Shown here: one piece after another, positions 16,857 to 24,746 of the stretch | Numbering within the stretch: position 1 is the first letter of the stretch | How the letters are laid out: each line of letters begins with the position of its first letter | NCBI RefSeq assembly: GCF_002082565.1 | Contig: NZ_CP020562.1 | Coordinates: 1,178,001-1,242,000 of the forward strand | Direction of reading: 5' to 3' | DNA: 64,000 bases | From: Halomonas sp. GT | GTDB taxonomy: Bacteria; Pseudomonadota; Gammaproteobacteria; Pseudomonadales; Halomonadaceae | Notes under the pieces: model-generated | Told to the model about the DNA's origin: nothing | What the model saw: only the letters and a program-made list of their open reading frames with translations | Database searches by the model: none | Translations under genes and position numbers: made by a program

Positions 16857-16933
16857 TGTTTGCTCTTAAGTTATAAAATGATACACAAAATACTTATATT
16901 ATAAAGGCATGGCCAACTGCCCGTGTCAAAGGC

Positions 16934-16996
16934 GATCGATTTTAGAAACGACCGACTTTAAAACGACTGATTTTAAAAACGACTGATTTTAAAATC
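16934..16996. repeat. Four tandem 15-16-base repeats at the 3' end of the MipA gene
   Basis: Units at 16934, 16950, 16965 and 16981 follow the pattern GACTGATTTTAAAAAC with a few changes. The last unit contains the MipA stop codon and final Phe codon. It looks like slippage or duplication of the gene's end. Confidence 0.75.
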
Positions 16997-17786
16997 GATA
17001 GCTTAACGATACTCCGGTGAGGGCTTGCCAATCGCTGCCTAACTCATCAACGATTGGGCTGTCGGCCGCGCTGCCAGTAAGGTGGGTTGCGCCGACGAAG
17101 CCAGTGGCTGTCCATTCAGGTGTCAGGAAGTAGCTGAGGCTAGCATTCACCCCCATTCGCCAGTAACCGCCGTCTGGGGTATAGGCTGCTACACCGCTGC
17201 GCGCGCTATCTTGAACCGACACACCAAATAGCGATTCGGTCCACTTCTCATTTGAATACGTAACGCTGGGTGTTAGCGTGAAGAGAGTGCGTTCGCTAAC
17301 AGGCATACGCAGGGCGGCGTTGGCTGAAAATTTTGCGCCTTCAACGTCGCCGCTCACCGGCGTACTGCCTGCAACGCTATAACGCCAGAACCCTTGCTGA
17401 TAGCTAACCCGCAGACCTAGCGTTGCCCCGCCATCGACTTTTTCAAACTGGCGGATATCGCCCTTATTGTCTCGCCCAAAGGTGTAGCCAATGAACGGGG
17501 AAGCGGTCCAGTTACCGTTACGGACAGCGTGCCACTCAATACCGTTGCGCACGTTGATCGAGAGCTGATCGCCGTATGCCAGGTTAAGGACAGGCCATGC
17601 TCGTGTGTCATAGTCGTCGCTGCCTAGGTAGTCAGGTGAGTAGGTCACGCCTGCGCCGATACTGCCTTCCCAGCTGTCTCCCAACGCAGGAGCGGTTAAT
17701 GCGATGCTAAAAGCAGCCGCTAACCAGGGGGTAAAATACTTATATTTAGAAGCGCTTTGAGTAGCGCGAGAAACGAAAGTTGTCAC
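16989..17786 (-). CDS. MipA/OmpV-family outer-membrane protein
   Basis: 265 residues: N-terminal signal peptide ending near APALGDS (about residue 37), then an acidic beta-rich sequence with SIGAGVTYSPDYLGSDDY typical of MipA/OmpV proteins, and a C-terminal Y-R-F, as in outer-membrane barrels. Family members act as MltA-interacting scaffolds or outer-membrane barrels. The start is a GTG at 17786, seven bases after AAGGA. Confidence 0.88.
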   Translation of the reverse strand: MTTFVSRATQSASKYKYFTPWLAAAFSIALTAPALGDSWEGSIGAGVTYSPDYLGSDDYDTRAWPVLNLAYGDQLSINVRNGIEWHAVRNGNWTASPFIGYTFGRDNKGDIRQFEKVDGGATLGLRVSYQQGFWRYSVAGSTPVSGDVEGAKFSANAALRMPVSERTLFTLTPSVTYSNEKWTESLFGVSVQDSARSGVAAYTPDGGYWRMGVNASLSYFLTPEWTATGFVGATHLTGSAADSPIVDELGSDWQALTGVSLSYRF

Positions 17787-17929
17787 GGGGTGTCCTTTTA
17801 ATTATTCAAACGTGCGTGATTGTATGTTTTTGATTCAAGCGACTGCAAGCTCTCTAGAGGCCTGTGTGGTTCATGAATTGAAACTATTTTCTGTTTCATA
17901 GCTTAGGTTAGATAACTCAACGGCTATAG

Positions 17930-18085
17930 GGCGCACTGTGTGCACATAGCGCAGGGATAGCGCTACAGGGAAGTGCAAGCAGGGAGTGCTTGTGATGCAC
18001 AAGGACGCATGAACAGGATGTTCGTGAAGGAAGATCAAGGAGGACCTGATAAAACCCCGGCCAGTGCGATGGCCGGGGTTTTTTT
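17930..18085 (+). ncRNA. CsrB/RsmZ-like CsrA-sponge sRNA, copy 1
   Basis: A region without coding potential carrying seven or eight GGA motifs, many in small hairpin loops: AGCGC-AGGGATA-GCGCT (17948-17964), AGGGAA (17967), CAAGC-AGGGAGT-GCTTG (17976-17992), ATGC-ACAAGGAC-GCAT (17995-18010), GAAC-AGGAT-GTTC (18011-18023), then AAGGAAG and CAAGGAGGAC. It ends in a strong terminator CCCCGGCC...GGCCGGGG plus seven T (18055-18085). Looped A-GGA repeats are how CsrB/RsmY/RsmZ RNAs bind and sequester the translational regulator CsrA/RsmA. The 5' end is approximate; I could not find a canonical GacA box. A related copy lies 450 bases downstream. Confidence 0.82.
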
Positions 18086-18106
18086 ATGGGCAAACGGCAC
18101 TGTTGA

Positions 18107-18322
18107 CTAACAAGCGTGATGATAAAACAGTGCGCTGAGTTTGCTCATTGGTGTGGATACCGCCGTTTGGCAATTCATACAGCGTAGTGTCGCGCTGTCT
18201 TTGCCAGTGCCTTCAAGGCGAAATCGTTTTAGGTACGATGTTGTCGAGGATTCCGCGTTGCCGCAATGACGGCAAATAATATCCACGCCGTATACAGTCG
18301 GGCTGATCATGATATGTCTCAC
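18107..18322 (-). CDS. Small zinc-ribbon-like protein between the two sRNAs
   Basis: 71 residues with two Cys pairs, C-R-H-C-G (about 18-22) and C-M-N-C (about 48-51), spaced as in a single zinc ribbon. The start is a GTG at 18322: AGGAGG lies five bases upstream of it, while the ATG twelve bases further in would be too distant. It is transcribed against both flanking sRNAs and ends 22 bases from the terminator of copy 1. No family recognised; nucleic-acid binding is possible but unproven. Confidence 0.65.
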   Translation of the reverse strand: MRHIMISPTVYGVDIICRHCGNAESSTTSYLKRFRLEGTGKDSATLRCMNCQTAVSTPMSKLSALFYHHAC

Positions 18323-18534
18323 GCTGACCTCCTAACGCAAGGGGGTTAATGGGTTCAGTCGTGGTAACGTCCGTGTAGAAATGCATCCGTGACGATGCTT
18401 AAAAAGTATAAACAGCAAACGGCTAGTTCGCCATTTATATAAGCAGCTATCTATTTATGAGCTGGTAGTAAAAAAATTAAAAAAACGCATGTTTTGATAT
18501 CCCAGGTTAATGTTTTTGACATATATGAGGTTCA

Positions 18535-18681
18535 TGGTGAGTAACAACACAGGGAACGGTGTGAGGGAGCACGACCAAGCAGGAAAGCTTGTTAAACCAA
18601 GGATGCACGGACAGGATGTTCGTGAAGAAGGATTACGGAGGAAATACTACTACCCCGGCCAGGAATGGCCGGGGTTTTTTT
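18535..18681 (+). ncRNA. CsrB/RsmZ-like CsrA-sponge sRNA, copy 2
   Basis: Paralogue of the RNA at 17930-18085. Looped GGA motifs: ACAC-AGGGAAC-GGTGT (18547-18562), GTG-AGGGAG-CAC (18561-18572), CAAGC-AGGAAA-GCTTG (18576-18591), CACGGAC-AGGAT-GTTCGTG (18606-18624), then AAGGAT and CGGAGGA. The terminator ACCCCGGCC-AGGAAT-GGCCGGGG with seven T carries another GGA in its loop (18652-18681). The 17-base stretch ACAGGATGTTCGTGAAG is identical in both copies. A TTGACA at 18516-18521 could be a -35 but lacks a good -10; the 5' end is approximate. Confidence 0.82.
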
Positions 18682-18711
18682 ACGCTAGTGTCTGGCTACA
18701 GTAGCTCTTTG

Positions 18712-20010
18712 CTACTTCTTCGCTTTTTTGGGCTTTGAGGCTTTTTTGTCTTCATCTTTATCAGACTTGTCACTGTCAGGCTTGTCGCTACCTTGATGGC
18801 TAAGCGGGCTGGCCTGGTCAAGCCGTGGATGGTTGTCCAGGAATTCCCGCTGAAGATCGGGTAGGGCATCCAGTGCTTTTAAGGTGTGGGTCAGCGCGTG
18901 AATGGCCGCGAGCACATCCTGGGTGTTGCCGGTTTCGGAAATAGTGTGCATGTTGCGGATCGGAAAGCCGATTGAGGTAGCTGCGCTATCAATAGAGGCC
19001 AGCACGCCAGCCATGCCGTCAGTTCCCGTATCCACACCAACGATGTCTCGCTGCAGGGGAATATCCTGCTCTTTGGCGGCGCTGGCGATAATGCGGTTGA
19101 GCTGTTCGCTGGCAATAGAACCTACCGCCATGGTGAAGCCTTTGCCCATCTCTAGCGGCTGCATGCGTTTGTCGCCAATACCAGGAGCAGCTACGTAGTC
19201 GTGGTTAACGTCTACGCCAATGAGTGCGTCTGGTTTTAATTCGCCAGCCAACACGCGGCTGCCGAAACGGCCAATTTCTTCGTAGCTGGCAATGGCAAAC
19301 AGCACGCGTACGTTTTCGGTGCCGCCAGCCTCCGCGATTAGCTTCGCCACTTCTGCAGTAACAAAGCAGCCCAAGCCATTATCCAGGTAAGCCCCGTAGA
19401 AGGTGTTCGGGCTAAAACCAGGGCGAATAGGGCGGTCGAAAATAATGGAATCACCCGGGCGAACGCCTAGATTCAGCACTTGCTGCTTTTTATTTTCGCC
19501 GTGGATTTGCAGGTCCAGGTAGATCTGCTCTTTTTTGATGCCTTTGCTGCCATCGCGTTGTGCAGGATCAGAAAAGTGAATAGCGCCTAGGGCTTCTACT
19601 GTGCCACCTTGGATGCAGCGGTAGCTGCCGGGGGCGTCAGGATCTTCGCTGAACAGCTTCACTTCATGGCCGATAAGTACAGTCGGCAAGAAAGAGTCAG
19701 TGTTGATCCAGATCTTGCCGTCTTCGCCAATTGAGCGAACCTGCATGCGGATTTTGTCCGCGTGGCCGATGATCATGACTTTGAACATGTCATCGCGACC
19801 TGGGTGGGTATCCAGCACTACGCCAGCATTGCCTTTAAACTGATGCAGATGCCAGCTGGTTGGCGCGAAGCTTTCAAAGTAAGGCTTCAGTACGCCGTAA
19901 GTCATGGCGCCTTCCAGACCTACCGGGCTGGGGGCGGCAAGAATGTCGCGCATGATGTTGAACTGCGCATCGGGCATAGGCTGCGTCCAGGGTTTGGCGC
20001 TGTCGCTCAT
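18712..20010 (-). CDS. M42/M20-type zinc metallopeptidase with charged C-terminal tail
   Basis: 432 residues. Metal ligands are visible as IGHADKIRM (H, D), GAYLDNGLG (Asp), SYEEIG (catalytic Glu pair), GVDVNHD (Asp) and NMHTISETGN (His). This matches M42-like aminopeptidases, including the type linked to breakdown or handling of the osmolyte NAGGN in halophiles. That link is only suggested here, as no NAGGN synthesis genes are present. The last 30 residues are a Lys/Asp/Ser-rich tail without a fold. The ATG follows GAGAGAG. Confidence 0.83.
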   Translation of the reverse strand: MSDSAKPWTQPMPDAQFNIMRDILAAPSPVGLEGAMTYGVLKPYFESFAPTSWHLHQFKGNAGVVLDTHPGRDDMFKVMIIGHADKIRMQVRSIGEDGKIWINTDSFLPTVLIGHEVKLFSEDPDAPGSYRCIQGGTVEALGAIHFSDPAQRDGSKGIKKEQIYLDLQIHGENKKQQVLNLGVRPGDSIIFDRPIRPGFSPNTFYGAYLDNGLGCFVTAEVAKLIAEAGGTENVRVLFAIASYEEIGRFGSRVLAGELKPDALIGVDVNHDYVAAPGIGDKRMQPLEMGKGFTMAVGSIASEQLNRIIASAAKEQDIPLQRDIVGVDTGTDGMAGVLASIDSAATSIGFPIRNMHTISETGNTQDVLAAIHALTHTLKALDALPDLQREFLDNHPRLDQASPLSHQGSDKPDSDKSDKDEDKKASKPKKAKK

Positions 20011-20167
20011 ATTAAGCTCTCTCCATTGGGTGGTGTTTATCGCTAACTAGTCTGCCAGATTCTTGATTCAGATGCGCATGGCTGGTTCGCCTAGTGAGAC
20101 AAGAATTTTGGGCTTTGGTTATAAAATCCTCTAGGATAGGCGCTTTTTTCTGACAAGGTGGAAGGTC

Positions 20168-21631
20168 ATGGCGTCTTCTGGGCAACCTCGCATTCAGTGG
20201 CTGGGCCGCTGGGGCTTTATGCTGGCAGCCACCGGTTCGGCGGTGGGGCTGGGCAATATTTGGAAATTTCCCTATATCACCGGGGAGTATGGCGGCGGAG
20301 CCTTTGTGCTGGTGTATTTGGCGTGCATTTTAGCCGTCGGCGTACCGGTGATGATGACCGAGATTGCCTTTGGTCGCCGTGGGCGCGGCAGCCCGATTGA
20401 TGCGATACGGCGCGTCGTCAATGAGTCTGGCCGCTCCTCTGCCTGGTCGTTGATTGGTTGGATGGCCATGCTCTGCGGCTTTATGATTCTGTCGTTTTAT
20501 GTCGTGGTAGCGGGCTGGTCGTTCTCTTATTTATGGAAAATGCTCACCGGCGGATTGGCTGGCAGCAGCGTTGACGATATGGCCGCCGTATTTAGCGCGA
20601 ATAACGCGAACCCGTTCATCCTGGGCGGTTGGAGCACACTGGTAGCAGTGCTGACCATGGTAATTGTGGGCAAAGGCGTTCAGGAAGGTATTGAGAAAAA
20701 TGTCAGTTGGATGATGCCCGGGCTGGTGCTCATGCTCGTTCTGCTGATTATCTTCGGGGTGTTTTCCGGTGGGTTTGGCGAGGCCGTGAGCTTCTTGTTC
20801 TCGTTCAACGCAGGCAGCCTCTCGAGCGAAGGGATGCTAGCGGCGTTGGGCCACGCCTTTTTCACGTTGTCGTTGGCATCCGGTGCGATTCTTACCTACG
20901 GTAGCTACTTGCCCAAAGGTGCATCCATTGGGCGTACCACGGTAAGCGTGGCGATTGCTGATACCGTGGTTGCATTAATGGCGGGGTTGGCGATCTTCCC
21001 AGTCATTTTTGCTAACGGTATGAATCCTGGTGAAGGGCCGGGGCTTATCTTTATGAGCTTACCGTTGGCCTTCCAGGCGATGCCAATGGGCACGCTATTT
21101 GGCATTCTGTTTTTCTTGATGCTCTCAATGGCAGCGCTGACCTCGTCTATTTCGATGGTGGAAGCGACGGTGTCGTGGTTATGCGATAACAAAGGCATGA
21201 CCCGTAAGTCTGCCTCTTGGGCGACGGGCATCGTGCTATGGCTGATCAGCACGCTGGCGATGCTATCGTTTAACCTGGGCGCTGATTGGGCACTTGCGGG
21301 CAAAAACTTCTTTGATTGGTTGGATTATTTGACCTCGCGCTGGATGATGCCGCTGGGGGGATTGGGTACGGTCGTGCTGGCGGGGTTTGTGCTGAAAAGT
21401 GAGACATTCCGCGATGAACTAGGCCTTGCACCGTTGCCTTATGCGCTATGGCTGACCATGGTGCGCTACGTTAGTCCGTTGGGTATTTTGGTTATCTTTG
21501 CTGATGCCTTGGGGCTTTACCAAGTTTCGTTCGCGGTGCATTGGCCGTGGCTGCTAGCAGTTTTGGTGGTCATGGTCGCAGCGGGGGAGACCCTAAGCCC
21601 GCGGCTGCGCCAAGCGCTGCGCTCGCGCTAG
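20168..21631 (+). CDS. Sodium-dependent transporter of the NSS (SNF) family
   Basis: 487 residues with about 11-12 transmembrane segments. The N-terminal segment GFMLAATGSAVGLGNIWKFP is the family's Na+-binding TM1 signature; TM2 has GGGAFVLVYL, and TM6 SLASGAILTYGSYLP. NSS bacterial members import amino acids or related compounds with sodium, which fits a halophile. Substrate unknown. Its 3' end overlaps the convergent umuC gene by 39 bases. Confidence 0.92.
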   Translation: MASSGQPRIQWLGRWGFMLAATGSAVGLGNIWKFPYITGEYGGGAFVLVYLACILAVGVPVMMTEIAFGRRGRGSPIDAIRRVVNESGRSSAWSLIGWMAMLCGFMILSFYVVVAGWSFSYLWKMLTGGLAGSSVDDMAAVFSANNANPFILGGWSTLVAVLTMVIVGKGVQEGIEKNVSWMMPGLVLMLVLLIIFGVFSGGFGEAVSFLFSFNAGSLSSEGMLAALGHAFFTLSLASGAILTYGSYLPKGASIGRTTVSVAIADTVVALMAGLAIFPVIFANGMNPGEGPGLIFMSLPLAFQAMPMGTLFGILFFLMLSMAALTSSISMVEATVSWLCDNKGMTRKSASWATGIVLWLISTLAMLSFNLGADWALAGKNFFDWLDYLTSRWMMPLGGLGTVVLAGFVLKSETFRDELGLAPLPYALWLTMVRYVSPLGILVIFADALGLYQVSFAVHWPWLLAVLVVMVAAGETLSPRLRQALRSR

Positions 21632-22939
21632 CCGCTGTTGTTCACGCTTCACCCTGGCGGCCGCAATGGCGCCAGGGTGAGTGCCTGCCTCCATGAGTTC
21701 GTCCCAGCAGGTGGTGTAACGGTCAGAGCGGTGTGCACAGCGTAGCTGCCACGGCGCTTCCGCCTCTGTCATTCCAAAACGAATGGTGCCTTGCCCCATG
21801 CGCTGATTGATGGCGTCAATGGTGTTCATCAAGTGCGGATGCGCCTTGGTTAAGGGCTGCAATAGTGAAAGCTGATACTGCTGCGCATCCACTAAGTCCA
21901 ATAGCATGACGCCGGCTTTCATAAACTGAAAACCTGGCCGATACATCTGTTCAAGCCCTTCGCGCACGGCTTCTAAAATGATGCGGGTATCGTCGCTTGG
22001 CGATGCCAGGGGAATCATCGCGCTAGGCGAAAGTTGAGGCTGGTCTTTACGATGGCGGTTGGTGTTTAGAAACAACAACACGGCGCGGGTAAGGCTTTTC
22101 TGTTGGCGCAGTTTTTCGGCACTACGCTGGGCATGGCGCCGCAGCGCTGCGTGCAATTCCACTTTTACGCCGGTGGCTTGACCAAAAGAGCGCGACGTCA
22201 TAATACGCTGACGCGGCTCTTCTAGTGCGTTCATTTCCAAGCAGGAGGTACCACGTAGCTCAAGTGCTGTACGTGCAAGCACTACTGAAAATCGTTTGCG
22301 AAGTTGCTTTGGGTCGCACTCCCGCAACTGCCACGCCGTGCGAATACCACTCACCGCAAGCCGTTCTGCTAGGCACCTACCGACGCCCCATACGGCATTC
22401 ACCGGCAGCTGTTTAAGCAGCCCCATAGTGGTCGGGCTGTTGGCGGTGAGTAGGCAGACGCCTTGGTAGTGAGACTGCTTTTTGGCAACGTGATTCGCGA
22501 GCTTGGCTAACGTATGAGTAGGTGCCAGCCCTACGCATACGGGCAACCCTAAATAGCGGCGAATACGGCGGCGCACAACGTCCCCAAGCGTTTGACATTG
22601 AGCGTCGCTGAAGCCATCCAGGTAAATAAACATTTCATCAATAGAGTAAGGTGCGACGTCTGGGCAGGCATCTCGCAGCAGTTGGGCGAGTCGTGCGGAC
22701 ATGTCGCCATACAGCTCGTAGTTAGATGATAATAAATGAATCTCTCCCCGCCGATGCAAACCTTCCAGTTGGAAAGAAGGAGTGCCCATGGGGATTTCTA
22801 ACGCTTTCATTTCAGCCGAGCGGGCAATTACACAGCCATCGTTATTCGACATCACGCCAACGGGTTTACCTTCAAGCGCGGGGTTAAAAACACGCTCGCA
22901 GGAAACATAAAAATTATTGGCATCAACAAGGCCAATCAT
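21593..22939 (-). CDS. umuC: DNA polymerase V catalytic subunit UmuC
   Basis: 448-residue Y-family polymerase. Motifs: GLVDANNFYVSCERVF at the start (first catalytic Asp and steric-gate region), YSIDEMFIYL (catalytic Asp-Glu) near residue 100, helix-hairpin-helix and little-finger domains after residue 180. It performs error-prone translesion synthesis with UmuD'. Its start overlaps the umuD stop by four bases (ATGA). The 3' end overlaps the NSS transporter on the opposite strand. Confidence 0.96.
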   Translation of the reverse strand: MIGLVDANNFYVSCERVFNPALEGKPVGVMSNNDGCVIARSAEMKALEIPMGTPSFQLEGLHRRGEIHLLSSNYELYGDMSARLAQLLRDACPDVAPYSIDEMFIYLDGFSDAQCQTLGDVVRRRIRRYLGLPVCVGLAPTHTLAKLANHVAKKQSHYQGVCLLTANSPTTMGLLKQLPVNAVWGVGRCLAERLAVSGIRTAWQLRECDPKQLRKRFSVVLARTALELRGTSCLEMNALEEPRQRIMTSRSFGQATGVKVELHAALRRHAQRSAEKLRQQKSLTRAVLLFLNTNRHRKDQPQLSPSAMIPLASPSDDTRIILEAVREGLEQMYRPGFQFMKAGVMLLDLVDAQQYQLSLLQPLTKAHPHLMNTIDAINQRMGQGTIRFGMTEAEAPWQLRCAHRSDRYTTCWDELMEAGTHPGAIAAARVKREQQRLARAQRLAQPRA

Positions 22940-23424
22940 GGCAAATACTCATGCACCACGGCGCGCACCACACCCCATAGCTGGCAATTTGTCTCTTCTA
23001 ACGGCAGCGGTGGATAGTGGGGATGAGCCGAGCAAAGGTGTGGCGTGCCTTGATAGAGCGCATAACGCTTTATCAGTACTTCCTCTTCAAACATGGCGAC
23101 CAGGATATGCCCTAAACGGGGCGGTATGCTGCGATCTACCACCAGTAAATCACCTTCGAATATCCCCCAGCCTTCCATGCTGTCGCCTGCGGCGGTGAGA
23201 TAAAACGTGTGGTTGGGGTGTTTAATCAACCGCTCATTGAGATCTAGTGTGCGTGGTTCGTAATCTTGAGCAGGTGAAGGGAAGCCGCTAAACCCAGCAC
23301 GACCGTATAACGTTGGAAATGGCAACGGCTGAGAGGTTAACGGCAGGGCTGTTGAAACCATCGTTGTTGTAAATGTGCTTGTTTCAAGCGTAGTTGTTTT
23401 TAAAGAGGCGGTTTGAGACGGCAT
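22936..23424 (-). CDS. umuD: Pol V autoprotease subunit UmuD
   Basis: About 162 residues, S24/LexA-like peptidase. Self-cleavage is expected between A43 and G44 in YGRAGFSGF, the catalytic Ser is S82 (GDSMEGWG) and the Lys is K119 (VLIKRY). RecA filaments trigger cleavage to UmuD'. The N-terminus is longer than in E. coli (139 residues total). I place the start at ATG 23424, eight bases after GAGGA; ATGs at 23433 and 23439 are in frame. A LexA box lies upstream. Confidence 0.92.
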   Translation of the reverse strand: MPSQTASLKTTTLETSTFTTTMVSTALPLTSQPLPFPTLYGRAGFSGFPSPAQDYEPRTLDLNERLIKHPNHTFYLTAAGDSMEGWGIFEGDLLVVDRSIPPRLGHILVAMFEEEVLIKRYALYQGTPHLCSAHPHYPPLPLEETNCQLWGVVRAVVHEYLP

Positions 23425-23459
23425 CGTCGGCATCCTCATGAATAAATAATGTACTTAAG

Positions 23460-23479
23460 TACTGTTTTTATAGCCAGTA
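23460..23479 (-). promoter_or_regulatory. LexA (SOS) box of umuDC
   Basis: TACTG-N10-CAGTA, which matches the gammaproteobacterial LexA consensus at both conserved ends. On the minus strand it encloses a TATAAA that could be the -10. A perfect GTACTTAAGTAC palindrome overlaps it at 23451-23462. Confidence 0.9.
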
Positions 23480-23563
23480 TTTGTGAGCAGTATTTATTCA
23501 TAGGGAGAAAATTGCAAGCGACGCTCAACGCTGGGGCCTACTGGCTCAGCGGGTGCTATTGGC

Positions 23564-23656
23564 TCAGCGGGCAAGCCATAGACCAACCACCAACGCGCTT
23601 ATCACGGTAATCAAGAACACAAGATTGCGAGCACGGGTGTCACGACGTGGTTTCAT
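23564..23656 (-). CDS. 30-residue single-pass membrane peptide
   Basis: Reads MKPRRDTRARNLVF, then LITVISALVVGLWLAR and a TGA stop: a basic N-terminal tail followed by one transmembrane helix, a topology favouring N-in. AGGA stands eight bases before the ATG at 23656; an ATG two codons earlier (23662) is too close to it. No family recognised. It sits in the otherwise empty 394-base gap between umuD and the hydrolase gene. Confidence 0.55.
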   Translation of the reverse strand: MKPRRDTRARNLVFLITVISALVVGLWLAR

Positions 23657-23833
23657 GGTCATTTTCCTGTTGGTCATCATCGTTAAGAGCATTTCGAAGT
23701 AGTCGCAGCACGCAAGCGTTATCCGCATAAAGCGACAGATGTGCTGCGCTTAGCATGGTAACGTTTACGCCCTAGAGCGTCATCTGACGTAGATGACATT
23801 GCTTGGTTATCCGGCTTTAAAGAGATCCTGCTT

Positions 23834-24712
23834 ATGAATGAATCGACCCACGTCGGTACCGCTGCGCAGCCGCTTTCCCTGGCGAATGGGCGGCTGGCGG
23901 CGCTTAGCTGGGGGCGTAGCACTGCGCCTACTTGGGTGGCACTGCATGGTTGGCTAGACAACGCGGCGAGCTTTAGCCGGCTGGCACCGCTGTTAGTGAA
24001 AGCGCTGGATATTCGCATTGTGGCGATCGACTTCCGTGGTCACGGGCACTCAGCTCATGCGCCGACAGGAAGCGACTATGCATTATGGGACTATACCCAC
24101 GACGTGCTGGATACCATGGAGTCATTAGAGATCGAAAAAACGACGCTACTTGCTCACTCGATGGGGGCAGCCGTGGCTTGCCTAGTATCGGCAGCGCTAC
24201 CCGAGCGGGTAGATAAGCTAATTTTGTTAGATGGCTTAGGAGCGCTAAACACACCTGCTGAAGAGACTGCAAGCCAACTACGCAAAGGATTAGTGGCTTA
24301 CAGGCGGCCGCTTTCACGTCCTCCTCGTTATCCCGATGTTGAGAGTGCTGTGGCAGCGCGGGTAGCCGGAGGTGTCACGCCGCTGGACAGCATCACCGCC
24401 ACGCCACTTGTCGAGCGCAACACACAGGCCACTGCCGATGGGCATGTGCAAATGCGCACTGATAGCCGTTTGTTAAAGCCTTCTTTGGTGCGCTTTACGC
24501 CCCAGCAAGTGTTGTCACTACTGGCGGAGATTCAAGCCCCGGTGCTATTGATAGAAGGTGAACGAGGTATTTTAGGCGAGCGGGACTGGGCAGAAAAAGC
24601 GCGGCAAGCAGTACCACAATTAACGCGCCATGTGCTAGCGGGCGGCCATCATCTGCATCTTGAACCTCAGGCGGTTCGTCACGTGGCCAGCATAATCAGT
24701 CAGCAAGCGTAG
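23834..24712 (+). CDS. Alpha/beta-fold hydrolase
   Basis: 292 residues with a classical alpha/beta hydrolase core: WVALHGWLDN (oxyanion region, about 35-44), IVAIDFRGHGHS, nucleophile elbow H-S109-M-G-A, and a late GGHHLHLE with the catalytic His. It resembles MEST/YbfF-like esterases. Cytoplasmic, substrate unknown. It is followed 34 bases later by the patatin gene, so the two lipid- or ester-acting enzymes may be co-expressed. Confidence 0.85.
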   Translation: MNESTHVGTAAQPLSLANGRLAALSWGRSTAPTWVALHGWLDNAASFSRLAPLLVKALDIRIVAIDFRGHGHSAHAPTGSDYALWDYTHDVLDTMESLEIEKTTLLAHSMGAAVACLVSAALPERVDKLILLDGLGALNTPAEETASQLRKGLVAYRRPLSRPPRYPDVESAVAARVAGGVTPLDSITATPLVERNTQATADGHVQMRTDSRLLKPSLVRFTPQQVLSLLAEIQAPVLLIEGERGILGERDWAEKARQAVPQLTRHVLAGGHHLHLEPQAVRHVASIISQQA

Positions 24713-24746
24713 CGGGTATCTGATTGCTCGCGTTAGGAAGGTGACG

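Noticed and set aside
16934..16996. Repeat cluster as CRISPR or phage operator
   Set aside because: Units are adjacent without spacers, and one overlaps the end of a gene.
17860..17930. GacA-type TGTAAG-N6-CTTACA box upstream of the first sRNA
   Set aside because: I looked for it in both sRNA upstream regions and found no convincing match.
18510..18704. 64-codon reading frame over the second sRNA
   Set aside because: It passes through GGA hairpins and the terminator; no coding signature or ribosome-binding site.
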